Numbered from the stretch's first letter, positions 26,226-36,205 are shown. The stretch: 64,000 nt of DNA from Sphingomonas aerolata (GCF_003046295.1 NZ_PZZN01000002.1:682001-746000), one strand, 5' to 3'. Made by a program: numbers and translations. Notes: a model not told the origin generated them from the sequence alone.

Positions 26226-26936
26226 ATGGCGAACAAGCGCTACACCGACGCGGCGGCGGCACTCGAGGGCGTGCTGTTCGACGGGATGACGATCTGCGCG
26301 GGCGGGTTCGGGCTGTGCGGCATCCCCGAGCGGCTGATCGACGCGATCGAGGCGTCGGGCGTCAAGGACCTGACGATCGCCAGCAACAATGCCGGCATTG
26401 ACGGGCAGGGCCTTGGTAAACTGCTCCGTTCGCGCCAGGTGAAGAAGATGATCTCGTCCTATGTCGGCGAGAACAAGGAATTCGAGCGGCAATATCTGAG
26501 CGGAGAGCTCGAGGTCGAATTCTGCCCGCAGGGGACGCTTGCCGAGCGCTGCCGCGCGGGCGGCGCGGGTATTCCCGGCTTCTACACCAAGACCGGCGTC
26601 GGCACTCTGGTGGCGGAGGGCAAGGAGGTGAAGAGCTTCGACGGGCAGGATTATATCCTCGAACGCGGCATCCGTGCGGACCTAAGCATCATCAAGGGCT
26701 GGAAGGCGGACGAGAGCGGGAATCTGATCTTCCGCAAGACCGCGCGCAACTTCAACCAGCCGATGGCGACGGCGGGCAAGATCTGCATCGCCGAGGTCGA
26801 GGAGATCGTCCCCGTCGGCAGCCTGGATCCCGATGCGATCCACCTGCCGGGGATCTATGTGAAGCGGATGATCGTCGGCGCACCCTACGACAAGAAGATC
26901 GAATTTCGCACCGTTCGCGAGCGGGTCTCCGCGTGA
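26226..26936 (+). CDS. scoA: 3-oxoacid CoA-transferase subunit A
   Basis: A 236-residue alpha subunit of succinyl-CoA:3-ketoacid CoA-transferase, which activates acetoacetate with CoA from succinyl-Co[38 protein letters not shown] and [22 protein letters not shown] are diagnostic. A very strong AGGAGG (26216-26221) precedes ATG. The beta subunit lies at 28143, separated by two unrelated genes. scoA overlaps the next gene by four bases, so all are likely in one transcript. Confidence 0.94.
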   Translation: MANKRYTDAAAALEGVLFDGMTICAGGFGLCGIPERLIDAIEASGVKDLTIASNNAGIDGQGLGKLLRSRQVKKMISSYVGENKEFERQYLSGELEVEFCPQGTLAERCRAGGAGIPGFYTKTGVGTLVAEGKEVKSFDGQDYILERGIRADLSIIKGWKADESGNLIFRKTARNFNQPMATAGKICIAEVEEIVPVGSLDPDAIHLPGIYVKRMIVGAPYDKKIEFRTVRERVSA

Positions 26937-27832
26937 AACCAAACCCGATAGTGCGCCGCAAGCGCGGCCATTTTCCCTGGACCGCTGCGCTCGCAGGATC
27001 ACTGGTTCTGCAAGGGTGCGTCAGCGTGACCTCGCCGACCGCGATCGTCTCCGCACCGGTGACCGTCGACGGCGTCCCCGCGGGCATGCAGTATCTCTAC
27101 GCCTCGGGCGAGGCCGCCGCTGCCAGCATCCAGGCGTGGAACGCGCTTGTCGGCTATGTCCGTGCGCAGCGTACGCCGACATCGGTCGTCCTCGCGCCCG
27201 GCGCGACGCTCGCCGCGCCGCGCTGGACCGCATGCGGCAGCAAGGCAAAGGCCGCGGTGTTCGACGTCGACGAGACCGTGCTGCTCAATCTCGGCTTCGA
27301 ATATGATGCGTCGACGGGGCGGCCCTGGTCCGAACCGCGCTGGCAGGAGTGGGAGCGCACCGGCATCAAGCAGGTCGCGCCCGTTCCCGGCGCGCTCGCT
27401 GCACTGACGCAGTTGCGCGCGATGGGCGTGACGGTGGTCTTCAACTCCAACCGCGCCGCCGCCAATGCCGCACAGACGCAGGCGGCGATCGAAGCCGCGG
27501 GACTTGGCCCCGCCCGCCACGGCGAGACCCTGTTCCTCGCCGGCGACGACGCGACCGGATCAAAGAAGGACGGCCGCCGCGCGACGATCGCCGCCCGATA
27601 TTGCGTCGTCGCGATGGGCGGCGACCAGCTGGGCGATTTCAGCGACCTGTTCAACGCAGGGCAAACCCCCGCCGCGCGGCGTGCGGTGGTGCAGTCGCCG
27701 GTGATCACCGCGAAATGGGGGGCAGGGTGGTTCGTGCTGCCCAACCCCGTCTACGGCACCGCGCTGAAAGGCAGCCGTGACGAGGTCTTTCCGCCCGCGA
27801 TCCACTGGGCGCCGACACAGGGAATCCACTGA
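26933..27832 (+). CDS. HAD-superfamily lipoprotein acid phosphatase (class B / e(P4)-like)
   Basis: A 299-residue protein with a signal and lipobox LQGC (Cys29), so it should be a lipid-anchored envelope enzyme. The HAD nucleophile motif FDVDET has Asp111 and Asp113. The second motif VVFNSNR and Lys/Asp-rich third and fourth motifs ([21 protein letters not shown]) follow. Members remove phosphate from nucleotides or other phosphomonoesters outside the cytoplasm. The GTG start overlaps scoA (GTGA). An envelope phosphatase inside a CoA-transferase operon is unexpected. Confidence 0.85.
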   Translation: MKPNPIVRRKRGHFPWTAALAGSLVLQGCVSVTSPTAIVSAPVTVDGVPAGMQYLYASGEAAAASIQAWNALVGYVRAQRTPTSVVLAPGATLAAPRWTACGSKAKAAVFDVDETVLLNLGFEYDASTGRPWSEPRWQEWERTGIKQVAPVPGALAALTQLRAMGVTVVFNSNRAAANAAQTQAAIEAAGLGPARHGETLFLAGDDATGSKKDGRRATIAARYCVVAMGGDQLGDFSDLFNAGQTPAARRAVVQSPVITAKWGAGWFVLPNPVYGTALKGSRDEVFPPAIHWAPTQGIH

Positions 27833-28143
27833 TGACCGACCACCCCAACGCGATCAAGCTCGATCCCGGCGCCGCGTTGACGGACGAATCGGTCGAGGTC
27901 GCGCGGATCTGGATCACCAACAATGCAGGCAGCAACGTGCTGATCGACGCGGGCATCCTCGAGGATCCGGCCGTGTTCGGCTACCTCCTCGCCGACACGA
28001 TCCGTCACGCCGCCCGCGCCTATGCGGGCACCTGGGGCATCGCCGAGGATGCCGCGCTGCAGGCGATCGTCGACGGCGTCAGCGCCGAACTGCGCGACCA
28101 GGTCACGACCATCACCACCATCCAGGAAGGAACGCTCAACTGA
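27832..28143 (+). CDS. DUF5076 domain protein
   Basis: A 103-residue soluble protein. [30 protein letters not shown], then [29 protein letters not shown] and [20 protein letters not shown] correspond to what I recall of DUF5076, a small alpha/beta family in alphaproteobacteria with no known function. Its ATG overlaps the phosphatase stop and its stop overlaps the scoB ATG, so it is translationally locked between them. No catalytic motif is visible. A role in CoA-transferase or ketone-body metabolism is only a positional guess. Confidence 0.72.
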   Translation: MTDHPNAIKLDPGAALTDESVEVARIWITNNAGSNVLIDAGILEDPAVFGYLLADTIRHAARAYAGTWGIAEDAALQAIVDGVSAELRDQVTTITTIQEGTLN

Positions 28144-28778
28144 TGCCGTGGGATCGTAACCAGATGGCGGCGCGGGCCGCACAGGAACTGAAGGACGGCT
28201 ATTACGTCAATCTCGGCATCGGCATCCCGACGCTCGTCGCGAACAACATTCCCGACGGCATGACCGTCACGCTCCAGTCGGAGAACGGGATGCTCGGGAT
28301 CGGGCCGTTCCCATATGCCGGCGAAGAGGATGCCGACCTGATCAACGCGGGCAAGCAGACGATCAGCGAACTGCCGTCGTCGGTCTATTTCAGCTCGTCC
28401 GACAGCTTCGCGATGATCCGCGGCGGGCATATCGACCTGACGGTGCTCGGCGCGATGGAGGTCAGCGAAGACGGCGACATCGCCAACTGGATGATCCCGG
28501 GCAAGATGATCAAGGGCATGGGGGGCGCGATGGATCTGGTCGCGGGCGTCAAGCAGATCATCGTCGTGATGGATCACACCGCCAAGGACGGGACGCCAAA
28601 GTTCATCCCGTCCTGCTCGCTGCCCCTGACCGGCAAGAACGTGGTGGACATGATCGTCACCGACTTGGCGGTGTTCCAGCGCGTAGACCATGAGTCACCG
28701 TTCAGGCTGGTCGAACTCGCCCCCGGCGTGACCGCGGACGAGGTCGCGGCCAAGACCACCGCGCGCTACACCACCTGA
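28143..28778 (+). CDS. scoB: 3-oxoacid CoA-transferase subunit B
   Basis: A 211-residue beta subunit that pairs with ScoA. The catalytic glutamate that forms the CoA thioester is in [31 protein letters not shown] at the N-terminus and [40 protein letters not shown] are family blocks. ATG is in the overlap with the DUF5076 gene. The glutathione transferase gene overlaps its stop in turn. Confidence 0.95.
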   Translation: MPWDRNQMAARAAQELKDGYYVNLGIGIPTLVANNIPDGMTVTLQSENGMLGIGPFPYAGEEDADLINAGKQTISELPSSVYFSSSDSFAMIRGGHIDLTVLGAMEVSEDGDIANWMIPGKMIKGMGGAMDLVAGVKQIIVVMDHTAKDGTPKFIPSCSLPLTGKNVVDMIVTDLAVFQRVDHESPFRLVELAPGVTADEVAAKTTARYTT

Positions 28779-29461
28779 TGGGCTATACGCTCGTCACCGC
28801 GAACCGGAATTATTCCAGCTGGTCGCTCCGTCCGTGGGTGTTGATGCGGGCGCTGGGGATCGCGTTCGAGGATCGGATCGAACCCTTTCTCGCGCCCGAA
28901 AATTACGACACGTTCCGGCTGTTCTCGCCGACCGGGCAGGTGCCGGTGCTGATCGATGGCGAGCGGACGGTGTGGGATTCGCTGGGGATCGCGCTCTACC
29001 TCGCCGAGCGGCACGATGGCGTCTGGCCGTCCGATCACGACGCGCGCGCATGGGCGGTCTGCGCGGCGGCAGAGATGCATGGCGGGTTCGCGGCGTTGCG
29101 CAACGAGCGGACGATGAACGTCGGCGTCCGCGTCGATCCGGTCCGCGGCAGTGACGCGCTCGACCGCAACGTCGCGCGCATCACCGAACTCTGGGCGGAA
29201 GGTCTCGATCGGTTCGGCGGGCCCTGGCTCGCAAGCGCCGACTTCACCGCCGTCGACGCCTTCTTTGCGCCTGTCGCGTTTCGCGTCCGCACCTACGGGA
29301 TCGATGTCGGTCCGCAGGGCCTTGCCTGGGTCAAGCGGATCATCGCGCATCCGGCGATGCGCGAATGGGAAGACGCCGCGCTCGGCGAGACGTGGCGCGA
29401 GGCCGGGCACGAGGCCGAACTGGCGGCCAGCGGATCGATCATCGCAGATTTCCGCCGCTGA
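28778..29461 (+). CDS. Glutathione S-transferase family protein
   Basis: A 227-residue cytosolic GST. The N-terminal thioredoxin-like domain has NRNYSSWSLRPWVLMRALG with the SSWS active-site region and a cis-proline loop GQVPVLIDGE, followed by WDSLGIALYLAE. The C-terminal helical domain has FTAVDAFFAPVAFRVRTYGI. It lies directly downstream of scoB with an overlapping start, and the hydrolase gene follows in the same way. It may detoxify electrophiles or act in a catabolic step; substrate unknown. Confidence 0.88.
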   Translation: MGYTLVTANRNYSSWSLRPWVLMRALGIAFEDRIEPFLAPENYDTFRLFSPTGQVPVLIDGERTVWDSLGIALYLAERHDGVWPSDHDARAWAVCAAAEMHGGFAALRNERTMNVGVRVDPVRGSDALDRNVARITELWAEGLDRFGGPWLASADFTAVDAFFAPVAFRVRTYGIDVGPQGLAWVKRIIAHPAMREWEDAALGETWREAGHEAELAASGSIIADFRR

Positions 29462-30336
29462 TGCGCCGCGTTGCCATTGTCATCGCGCTGGTCGTGATCC
29501 TGATCGCGGGTACGGCATTCACCGCGGGGCCGGGGACGCTCAGCGTGCTCGACGGCATGATGGGCGGCGGCCGCGGCACTGCGCGGGTGCGGGAGGGCGT
29601 TCGGTTCGGCACGCATGGCCAGAAACTCGACGTATGGCGGCCATCGGGCGGCGCGAAGACGGGGCTGCCGGTGCTGATCTTCTGGTATGGCGGCGGCTGG
29701 GTACACGGGTCGCGCAGCGCCTATGCGTTTGCCGCGCGGGCCTATGCGACGGCGGGCTACGTCGTCGTCATGCCCGATTACCGCAAGGTGCCAGACGTCC
29801 GCTTCCCCGCCTTCCTTCAGGATGGCGCCGAGGCGGTGAAGTGGACGCGCGATCATATCGAGGCGTCGGGCGGCGACCCGAACCGGATCGCCGTCGCCGG
29901 TCACTCCGCGGGGGCGTATACGGTCGCGATGCTGACGCTCGACCCGCGCTGGTTGCGTGCGGAAGGTGTCGACCCGCGGATCATCAAGGCCGCGGTCGGG
30001 TTGTGCGGGCCCTATGACTTCTACCCGTTCACCGCCAGGCGCGCGATCGATGCGATGCAGGGGGCGGCGGATCCGGTGATGACCCAGCCGATCCACTTCG
30101 CGCGACGCGATGCGCCGCCGATGTTGCTGGTGTCGGCGGGCGACGACACGCAGGTGAAGGCGCACAATGCCGACAACCTGACGGCGAAGCTGACCGGGCT
30201 CGGTGCACCGGTGCGGCATGTCGACTATCCGGGGCTCAGCCATGAGGATGTGGCGATGGCGCTGTCCAAGCCGTTCCGCGGCAAGGCGACGGTGCTGGCG
30301 GACAGCGTGGCATTCCTGAACCGGGCGATGCGCTGA
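29461..30336 (+). CDS. Alpha/beta hydrolase (esterase/lipase type)
   Basis: A 291-residue protein with an N-terminal hydrophobic signal/anchor (residues 4-22), so probably exported. The oxyanion-hole region is FWYGGGW (75-80), the nucleophile elbow GHSAG has Ser149, the acid is likely in SAGDDTQV and the His in GLSHEDV. The pattern is that of the hormone-sensitive-lipase/carboxylesterase group. It ends the six-gene overlapping run begun by scoA. A GC hairpin follows before the convergent M13 peptidase gene. Confidence 0.87.
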   Translation: MRRVAIVIALVVILIAGTAFTAGPGTLSVLDGMMGGGRGTARVREGVRFGTHGQKLDVWRPSGGAKTGLPVLIFWYGGGWVHGSRSAYAFAARAYATAGYVVVMPDYRKVPDVRFPAFLQDGAEAVKWTRDHIEASGGDPNRIAVAGHSAGAYTVAMLTLDPRWLRAEGVDPRIIKAAVGLCGPYDFYPFTARRAIDAMQGAADPVMTQPIHFARRDAPPMLLVSAGDDTQVKAHNADNLTAKLTGLGAPVRHVDYPGLSHEDVAMALSKPFRGKATVLADSVAFLNRAMR

Positions 30337-30438
30337 CCGCGTCCCGGCCGTTCGAGCGTCGGGGGCGAGGGTGACGACGGACGAGCAAGAACACCGCCAC
30401 CCTCGTTGACAGGACGGAGCCCTGCCGCCCCGACCTTG

Positions 30439-30474
30439 GCCCGCCGCCGGATTTTTTCGTGCCCGGCGGCGGGC
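30439..30474. terminator. Bidirectional hairpin between convergent genes
   Basis: GCCCGCCGCCGG (30439-30450) pairs perfectly with CCGGCGGCGGGC (30463-30474); the 12-base loop contains six T. It lies nine bases past the stop of the M13 peptidase gene on the minus strand and about 100 bases past the hydrolase. Confidence 0.6.
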
Positions 30475-30482
30475 TTGCGGCC

Positions 30483-32603
30483 TTACCAGATCCGGACGCG
30501 GTCCGCGGGCGCCAGATATTGCGCGTCCCCGGGCTTCACGTCGAACGCCTTGTACCAGGCATCGACGTTGCGCAGCGGGTTGATCGCACGGATCTGCCCC
30601 GGCGAATGCGGATCGCTGACGAGCTGCTGGCGCAGCGCCTCGGTGCGGAACAGGGTGCGCCAGACCTGACCCCAGCCGAAGAAGAAGCGCTGGTCGCCGC
30701 TATAGCCGTCGAGCACCGGCGCGGGCTTGCCGCCGAGCGACGTGTGATAGGCGTCGAGCGAGATCAGCACGCCACCGAGATCGCCGATATTCTCACCCAT
30801 CGAGGCGCGACCGTTGATCTTCACGCCGGGCAGGCCCTCGAACGTATAGGCCTCGTACTGCGCGCCGAGTTTGACCGCCTGCGCCTCGAACTTGGCGGCA
30901 TCCTGTGCGGTCCACCAGTCGCGCAGCACGCCCTTGCCGTCGGACTTGCGACCCTGGTCGTCGAAGCCGTGGCTGATCTCGTGCCCGATCACGCCGCCGA
31001 TGCCGCCATAATTGACCGCGGGATCGGCATCCGGATCGAAGAACGGCGGCTGGAGGATCGCGGCGGGGAAGACGATCTCGTTCTTCACCGAGTTGTAATA
31101 GGCGTTCACGGTCTGCGGGGTCATGCCCCATTCGGCCTTGTCGACCGGGCCGCCCATGCGGTTGCGGCGATAGTCCCATTCGAACCGCCCGGCGCGTTCG
31201 ACATTGCCGATCAGGTCGCCCGGGGTGATCTGTAGCGCGCTATAGTCACGCCATTTGTCGGGATAGCCGACCTTCACGCTGAAATTGGAGAGCTTGGCCT
31301 GCGCTTCCTGCTTGGTCGCGGCACCCATCCAGGGAAGGCCGTCGATCCGCCCGCGCAGCGCGATCCGCAGGTTTCCGACGAGTTCGTCCATCTTGGTCTT
31401 CGAAGCCGGCGGGAAATAGAGCGCGACGTAATCGCGGCCGATCGCCTCGCCCAGCGCGCGTTCGGTGACGCCGATCCCGCGCTTCCAGCGATCGCGCTGC
31501 TGCGGCTGGCCGTTGAGGAATTTCGAGCGGAAGTCGAAATTCGCGTCGACGAACCGCTTCGACAGCAGGGGCGCGATGTCGTCGGCAGTACGGAACGCCT
31601 GCCACGCCTTCAGCGTGTCGAGATCGGTGGTGGCGAAGACCTCGGCGATCTTCGGAAAGGCGGTGTTCTGCGCGACGATCGCGCGATTGGCCTTGTCGAT
31701 GCCCGCGGCGGTCCAGAATTTGGCCCAGGGGAAGCCCGGCGCCTGCGCCTGAAGCTGCGCGAGCGTCATCGGGTTGTAGGTCTTGTCGCGGTCGCGGCTC
31801 TGCGCCCGGGTCCAGTGCGCCTGCGCGATCCGCGTCTCCATCGCGACAATCTTTGCCGCGGCGGCCTGCGCATTCGGCCAGTTCGCCATGCCGAGCATCT
31901 GCGCGACATAGGCCTGGTAGCGCACGACCTGCGGAGCGAATTTCGGATCGAGATAGAGGTCGCGGTCGCCGAGCCCGAGGCCCGACTGGCGCAGATACAG
32001 CGCGTAGATATCGGGCTGCTTCGCGTCGTCGTTGACGCCGGGACCGAAGAAGCTGGCGCCGAACCCGCCCATCGATTTGCCCATCAGCACCGCGACATCG
32101 TCCTTCGTCGCGGCAGCCTTTACCGGGGCGAGTCGCAGCAACAGCGGTGCAGCGTCAGCGCGCTCGATCGCGGCTTCGTCCATGAAGCCCTGGTAGAGCA
32201 TCGCGACCTTGGCGCGATCGGGGTTGGCGGCGTCGCCGGGCTTGTAGCCCTCGACCAGCGTGCGCATGCGTGCCTCGGACAGGTCGCGCAGCACCGCGAA
32301 GGCGCCATAGGACGAGCGGTCCGCCGGGATCTGCGTCTTCTTGACCCAGCTGCCGTTCACATAGTCGAACCAGTCGTTGCCGGGCTTCACGCTCTTGTCC
32401 ATGCCGGCAAGGTCGAAGCCCCAGCGGCCATAGCGCGTCGCGGCCGCCGCATCGGTTGCTGGCGTGCCCGATGCCGCGTCCTGCGGCAGGATCGATTCGA
32501 GCGTGCACGCCTCGTCGATACAGGCGTGAAGGTCCTGCGCGGTGGCGGGCGTGGCGGCGGCGATGGCGATCAGCGAGACAAGAACGGCGAACTTCGATTT
32601 CAC
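30483..32603 (-). CDS. M13 family zinc metallopeptidase (neprilysin/PepO type)
   Basis: A 706-residue exported peptidase. GTG at 32603 with upstream GGAG gives a clean signal peptide (about residues 1-22, ending ATAQ); earlier in-frame codons would add about 62 non-signal residues. The zinc site HEISH is at 541-545 and the third ligand Glu604 is in ENIGDLGG. NAYYNSVKNEIVFPAAILQPPFFD is the substrate-binding region just before. These periplasmic or surface enzymes cut short peptides. Confidence 0.94.
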   Translation of the reverse strand: MKSKFAVLVSLIAIAAATPATAQDLHACIDEACTLESILPQDAASGTPATDAAAATRYGRWGFDLAGMDKSVKPGNDWFDYVNGSWVKKTQIPADRSSYGAFAVLRDLSEARMRTLVEGYKPGDAANPDRAKVAMLYQGFMDEAAIERADAAPLLLRLAPVKAAATKDDVAVLMGKSMGGFGASFFGPGVNDDAKQPDIYALYLRQSGLGLGDRDLYLDPKFAPQVVRYQAYVAQMLGMANWPNAQAAAAKIVAMETRIAQAHWTRAQSRDRDKTYNPMTLAQLQAQAPGFPWAKFWTAAGIDKANRAIVAQNTAFPKIAEVFATTDLDTLKAWQAFRTADDIAPLLSKRFVDANFDFRSKFLNGQPQQRDRWKRGIGVTERALGEAIGRDYVALYFPPASKTKMDELVGNLRIALRGRIDGLPWMGAATKQEAQAKLSNFSVKVGYPDKWRDYSALQITPGDLIGNVERAGRFEWDYRRNRMGGPVDKAEWGMTPQTVNAYYNSVKNEIVFPAAILQPPFFDPDADPAVNYGGIGGVIGHEISHGFDDQGRKSDGKGVLRDWWTAQDAAKFEAQAVKLGAQYEAYTFEGLPGVKINGRASMGENIGDLGGVLISLDAYHTSLGGKPAPVLDGYSGDQRFFFGWGQVWRTLFRTEALRQQLVSDPHSPGQIRAINPLRNVDAWYKAFDVKPGDAQYLAPADRVRIW

Positions 32604-32782
32604 AGGGCGATCTCCGGGGGAGGGCCAGACCGGGACCGGCAGGCCATGGACGAGAAAGTGCAACAGCGCTGTCGTTTGTGCAATCCTTCTATGTTCCCCG
32701 TGCGTTGCGCGTGCCGGCTGTGCGCCGGGCAGCTTTGCGCCTATCGAGCGGGCACGATGATTTCGCAGCAAATGGGGGCAGG

Positions 32783-34156
32783 ATGACACGTATCGCGGGA
32801 CCGGACGATCATGTCGTCATCGTCGGGGGCGGATTTTCGGGCACGTTGCTGGCGATCAACCTGATGCGGCACGGCGGACCGCGCGCGACTTTGGTCGAGC
32901 GGCGCCAGCGCCAGCTCGCACGCGGCGTTGCCTATAGTGCAGCGCATCCGAGCCACCTGCTCAACGTACGCGCGGGCAACATGAGCGCGCTCCCCGACGA
33001 TCCCGACCATTTCGTCCGCTGGCTCGAAGCGCGCGGTGACGGCGACCGCAAGACGTTCGTGCCGCGTACGACCTACGGCCTGTATCTGCGCGAGATGCTC
33101 GACGCGACGATCGCGCAATCGGCGGGGCGGCTGGTGCTTGCGCAAGGGGAGGTCTGCGCGATCGACTTCGCCGGTACCGACCGGCTTGCGGTGACGATGG
33201 CAGACGGCAGCGCGATCGCCGCGGACAGTGCGGTGCTCGCGCTCGGCAACCTGCCGCCGCACACGCCGCCGGGGCTAAGCCCCGACGATCTTCCGCCCGG
33301 ACGCTATAGCGCGGATCCCTGGGCCTCGGACATTGGCGAGGGGCTCGGGCCGGACGACACGGTCGTGCTGGTCGGGACCGGGTTGACCGCGATCGACGCC
33401 GCGCTGCTGCTCGATGCCGGCGGATTTTCGGGGCAGATCCTGGCAGTGTCGCGGCGCGGGCTCTCACCGCGGCGGCATGTCGATGGCGCGCCGCCCGCGC
33501 GGGTCCTCGACAAGCCGCAGGGGGATGTGTCGGCGATCGTCCGGCACGTCCGCGACCGTGCCAAGGCGGATGGCTGGCGCGCGGCGGTCGACGAGCTTCG
33601 CCCCGTGACCCAGATGCTCTGGGCGGCCGCCCCGACGTCGCAGCGCGCACGGTTCCTGCGGCACGCACGGCCATATTGGGACGTCCACCGGCATCGGCTG
33701 GCGCCGGAGGTCGCGGACCGGGTCGATGCGCTGGTCTCGACCGGGCGGCTCCGGTTCACAGCGGGAAAGATCGTGTCCGCCGCGGCAGCCGGTGATGCTG
33801 TGGACCTTAGCTGGCGGCCACGCGGCACGGACCAGGCGGTCGTCACGCGCGCGGCGCGGATCGTGAACTGTACCGGGCCGCAGGGCGACCTGATGCGATC
33901 GAGCGAGCCGCTGATCCGGCATCTGATCGCGGACGGGGCGATCCGGCCCGATCCGCTTCGTCTCGGGGTCGATGTCGATGCCCAGTCGCGGGCGATCGGC
34001 CGGGACGGGCATGCCGAACAGCGGCTTCACTGTATCGGGCCGATGACCCGCGGCGGATTGTGGGAGGTCGTCGCGGTCCCCGATATCCGGCAGCAGAGCT
34101 GGGATCTGGCAAGGCGCCTGTCGAACGCGCAATGGGTAGGCGGCGAGGGGCTTTAG
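32783..34156 (+). CDS. FAD/NAD(P)-binding oxidoreductase-like protein
   Basis: A 457-residue protein with an N-terminal FAD-binding Rossmann motif VIVGGGFSGTLLAINL and a second one at VVLVGTGLTAIDAALLL. RGVAYSAAHPSHLLNVRAGNMSALPDDP and the C-terminal NCTGPQGDLMRSSEPLI block match the NAD_binding_9 family. These are usually single genes of unknown substrate. ATG at 32783 follows GGCAGG. It is divergent from the M13 peptidase and converges on the outer-membrane protein gene across a strong hairpin. Confidence 0.82.
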   Translation: MTRIAGPDDHVVIVGGGFSGTLLAINLMRHGGPRATLVERRQRQLARGVAYSAAHPSHLLNVRAGNMSALPDDPDHFVRWLEARGDGDRKTFVPRTTYGLYLREMLDATIAQSAGRLVLAQGEVCAIDFAGTDRLAVTMADGSAIAADSAVLALGNLPPHTPPGLSPDDLPPGRYSADPWASDIGEGLGPDDTVVLVGTGLTAIDAALLLDAGGFSGQILAVSRRGLSPRRHVDGAPPARVLDKPQGDVSAIVRHVRDRAKADGWRAAVDELRPVTQMLWAAAPTSQRARFLRHARPYWDVHRHRLAPEVADRVDALVSTGRLRFTAGKIVSAAAAGDAVDLSWRPRGTDQAVVTRAARIVNCTGPQGDLMRSSEPLIRHLIADGAIRPDPLRLGVDVDAQSRAIGRDGHAEQRLHCIGPMTRGGLWEVVAVPDIRQQSWDLARRLSNAQWVGGEGL

Positions 34157-34171
34157 GATCGCCGGAAGCTT

Positions 34172-34205
34172 TACGCTGCCAGCATCATGCGATGCTGGCA
34201 GCGTA
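34172..34205. terminator. Perfect 15-bp hairpin between convergent genes
   Basis: TACGCTGCCAGCATC (34172-34186) pairs fully with GATGCTGGCAGCGTA (34191-34205) around a four-base loop. It is five bases past the outer-membrane protein stop and 15 past the FAD protein stop. There is no T run, so it is terminator-like for both strands but not canonical. Confidence 0.6.
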
Positions 34206-34210
34206 TGGGC

Positions 34211-35080
34211 TCAGAACCGGAACGCCGCGGTGGCGCGCAGGCTGTGCCAGCGGAACTTCTCATCGCTGCGGCGGAAATCGGTGCCGCTGGTGTTTGGCGC
34301 GATCAGGAACGGGTTGTTCGCCAGCAGAACCGGGCTGCCGGCCAGCGCCGTGCCCGCCGTCACGCGAACGCGCGCATCGTCATCCTGATACTGGTGGAAC
34401 ATATATTCCATGCCGATCGAGATGTTCTTGGTCAGCTTCTGCTCGATGCCGCCGCCGCCGAGAATGCCCCACTGGTTCTTCGAGCCAGTCGCCGAAAACG
34501 CGTTCGCCGTGTTCGTCGTGAAGAACAGATTGTCGATCTTGGCATAGCCGGCACCGAACGTGCCGTAGAACAGCGTGGTGTTGGCAGCATAGCCCAGACG
34601 GCCGCGGGCCGACGCTTCCCACTTCAGTTTGCGCGCCATCGTGTAGCTCGCAGGCGTCGTCGAGAAGCCCGAGGTGCTGTCGGTGATGTCGCTCGTGCCG
34701 AATTCGCCGACGACGCCGACGACGATGTTGCCGCGCTGAACGTCGAGGCCTGCACGACCATAATAGGCCCAACCATCGTCGTCGTTACGGCAGCCGGAAG
34801 CCGCAGCACCGGTACGCGCCGAGCCGTTGCAGAAGCCCGGCGAGAAGGCGTTGGCGCCGGTGATGGTGTTGACGCTGTCGTTGAAGTTGCCGTCGCCGTT
34901 GCGGTCGAACAGGATCGACGAGCCGACGTCGTTGCCCTGCACGTCATACCCACCGGCCGCGCCGATATAGACGCCCGAGAACGGACGATCTGCGGTGGTT
35001 TCCTGCGCGGCGGCCGGAACGGCAAAAACGCCCGCGACGGCGACGCCGGCGAGCGCGGTCAGTTTCATGTAATGCTTCAT
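34211..35080 (-). CDS. Outer-membrane beta-barrel protein (opacity/OmpA-barrel-like)
   Basis: A 289-residue protein with a signal peptide (residues 1-26, VPAAAQ) and an alternating hydrophobic pattern of beta strands. It opens with FSGVYIGAAGGYDVQG, has FYGTFGAGYAKID and GILGGGGIEQKLTKNISIGMEYMFHQY, and ends with an aromatic C-terminal residue (FRF) as needed for BAM assembly. A loop NGDGNFND could bind calcium. Function is not defined; such barrels are abundant surface proteins. ATG at 35080 is preferred over the upstream in-frame GTG-like start, since it gives the signal peptide directly. Confidence 0.85.
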   Translation of the reverse strand: MKHYMKLTALAGVAVAGVFAVPAAAQETTADRPFSGVYIGAAGGYDVQGNDVGSSILFDRNGDGNFNDSVNTITGANAFSPGFCNGSARTGAAASGCRNDDDGWAYYGRAGLDVQRGNIVVGVVGEFGTSDITDSTSGFSTTPASYTMARKLKWEASARGRLGYAANTTLFYGTFGAGYAKIDNLFFTTNTANAFSATGSKNQWGILGGGGIEQKLTKNISIGMEYMFHQYQDDDARVRVTAGTALAGSPVLLANNPFLIAPNTSGTDFRRSDEKFRWHSLRATAAFRF

Positions 35081-35161
35081 GGTCGTTCCCCAAACGAGGG
35101 GCCGCGACGCGCCCAATGTGCGCCGCGGCCCAGGTTGTCCTGTTTCAGTTCGTGACGACGA

Positions 35162-36205
35162 TCACGCGTTGGCGCCGCTGGTGCGCAGTGCATCGGTGCG
35201 GTTGTTGGTGCCGTTGGGGAAGAAGCCCCCGCCGATCTTTGCGGTGTTGGTCAGATAGGCGATGTTGTGCACCTGTGCGACCGACCGGCTGAACGCCAGC
35301 CCGTTGGAGTCGGTCGGGACGATGTTCGACACGGTTGGATCCATGCCGGTGATGCCCTGATCGATGTCGCCGACGATGCCCGTCGTTGCGTTGGTAACGG
35401 TGCCGTCCAAGCTGTCGCGCGCGTCGCTGATCTGGTTTGCGGCGGTACGCAGCGACGGCGTCTGCAGTCCCTTGCGATACAGGATCGTGCGGATCAGGCC
35501 GGCGTGATACGCCTCTGCCGCGAGGATGCCGGCGGCCGCCTCGAGATAGGTCTTGTTGCCGATCAGCGTTGCGCCGCCCTTATACGCCGAGACGCCGACA
35601 TCCTCGAAGATGAACGCGCCGAGCAGGAAGCTGTTGTCGTCGGCATACGGATCGAACACGCCCGTATCCGGTACGACACGTGCCGCACGTGCGGCCAAGG
35701 TGAAGGCGCCCGGCGCAGCCGCGGTGCCGGCAGAGATGTCCAGTGCAGGCTGTGCGACCGCGGCAGTGCCGAGTGCCCGGCGCAGGAAGGCAACGTGCGC
35801 GACTTCGTCGATGGCGATTTCGCGCGCATATTCACGGACGATCGCGTCCTGGAACGGCACCTGTCGGCCACCCGTCACGGCGCCCTGAGTCCCGGTACCG
35901 GTCAGCAGGCTGGCGTTGAGGCCAACGCCGAACGTCGCGAATGCGTAGAACTGCGCCTCGAGATATTCGAGGTTGAGCGCGAAGTTCAGCACGTCGGCAT
36001 CGGTGATGGCGGACCCCGTCGCGGGTGTCGGCGTGGGCGTCGGCGACGGTGCGAGATCGGCATCGTCGTTGCCGCAGGCCGCGAGCAGCGACGCACCGCC
36101 GACGGCAAGCGCGCTGCCACCGGCAAAGCGCAGGAAGCCGCGGCGTTCGTTGCGCCGGGCGGCGATGGCGTCGAATATTTCGAGCTTGGTATTGAGGTCG
36201 GTCAT
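35162..36205 (-). CDS. Ferritin-like domain lipoprotein (paralogue 1)
   Basis: A 347-residue protein whose N-terminus has RRGFLRFAGGSALAVGG, a Tat-like signal, and then LAAC followed by a Pro/Thr repeat linker, so it is probably a Tat-exported lipoprotein. The ferritin-like four-helix domain (PF13668 type) carries putative di-iron ligands in EYLEAQFY, DEVAHV, FEDVGV and EAYHA. A C-terminal extension with DQGITGMDPTVSNIVPTDSNG follows. It is related to plant desiccation protein PCC13-62. Its neighbour at 36257 is a close paralogue. It may store iron or protect against peroxide in the periplasm. Confidence 0.82.
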   Translation of the reverse strand: MTDLNTKLEIFDAIAARRNERRGFLRFAGGSALAVGGASLLAACGNDDADLAPSPTPTPTPATGSAITDADVLNFALNLEYLEAQFYAFATFGVGLNASLLTGTGTQGAVTGGRQVPFQDAIVREYAREIAIDEVAHVAFLRRALGTAAVAQPALDISAGTAAAPGAFTLAARAARVVPDTGVFDPYADDNSFLLGAFIFEDVGVSAYKGGATLIGNKTYLEAAAGILAAEAYHAGLIRTILYRKGLQTPSLRTAANQISDARDSLDGTVTNATTGIVGDIDQGITGMDPTVSNIVPTDSNGLAFSRSVAQVHNIAYLTNTAKIGGGFFPNGTNNRTDALRTSGANA

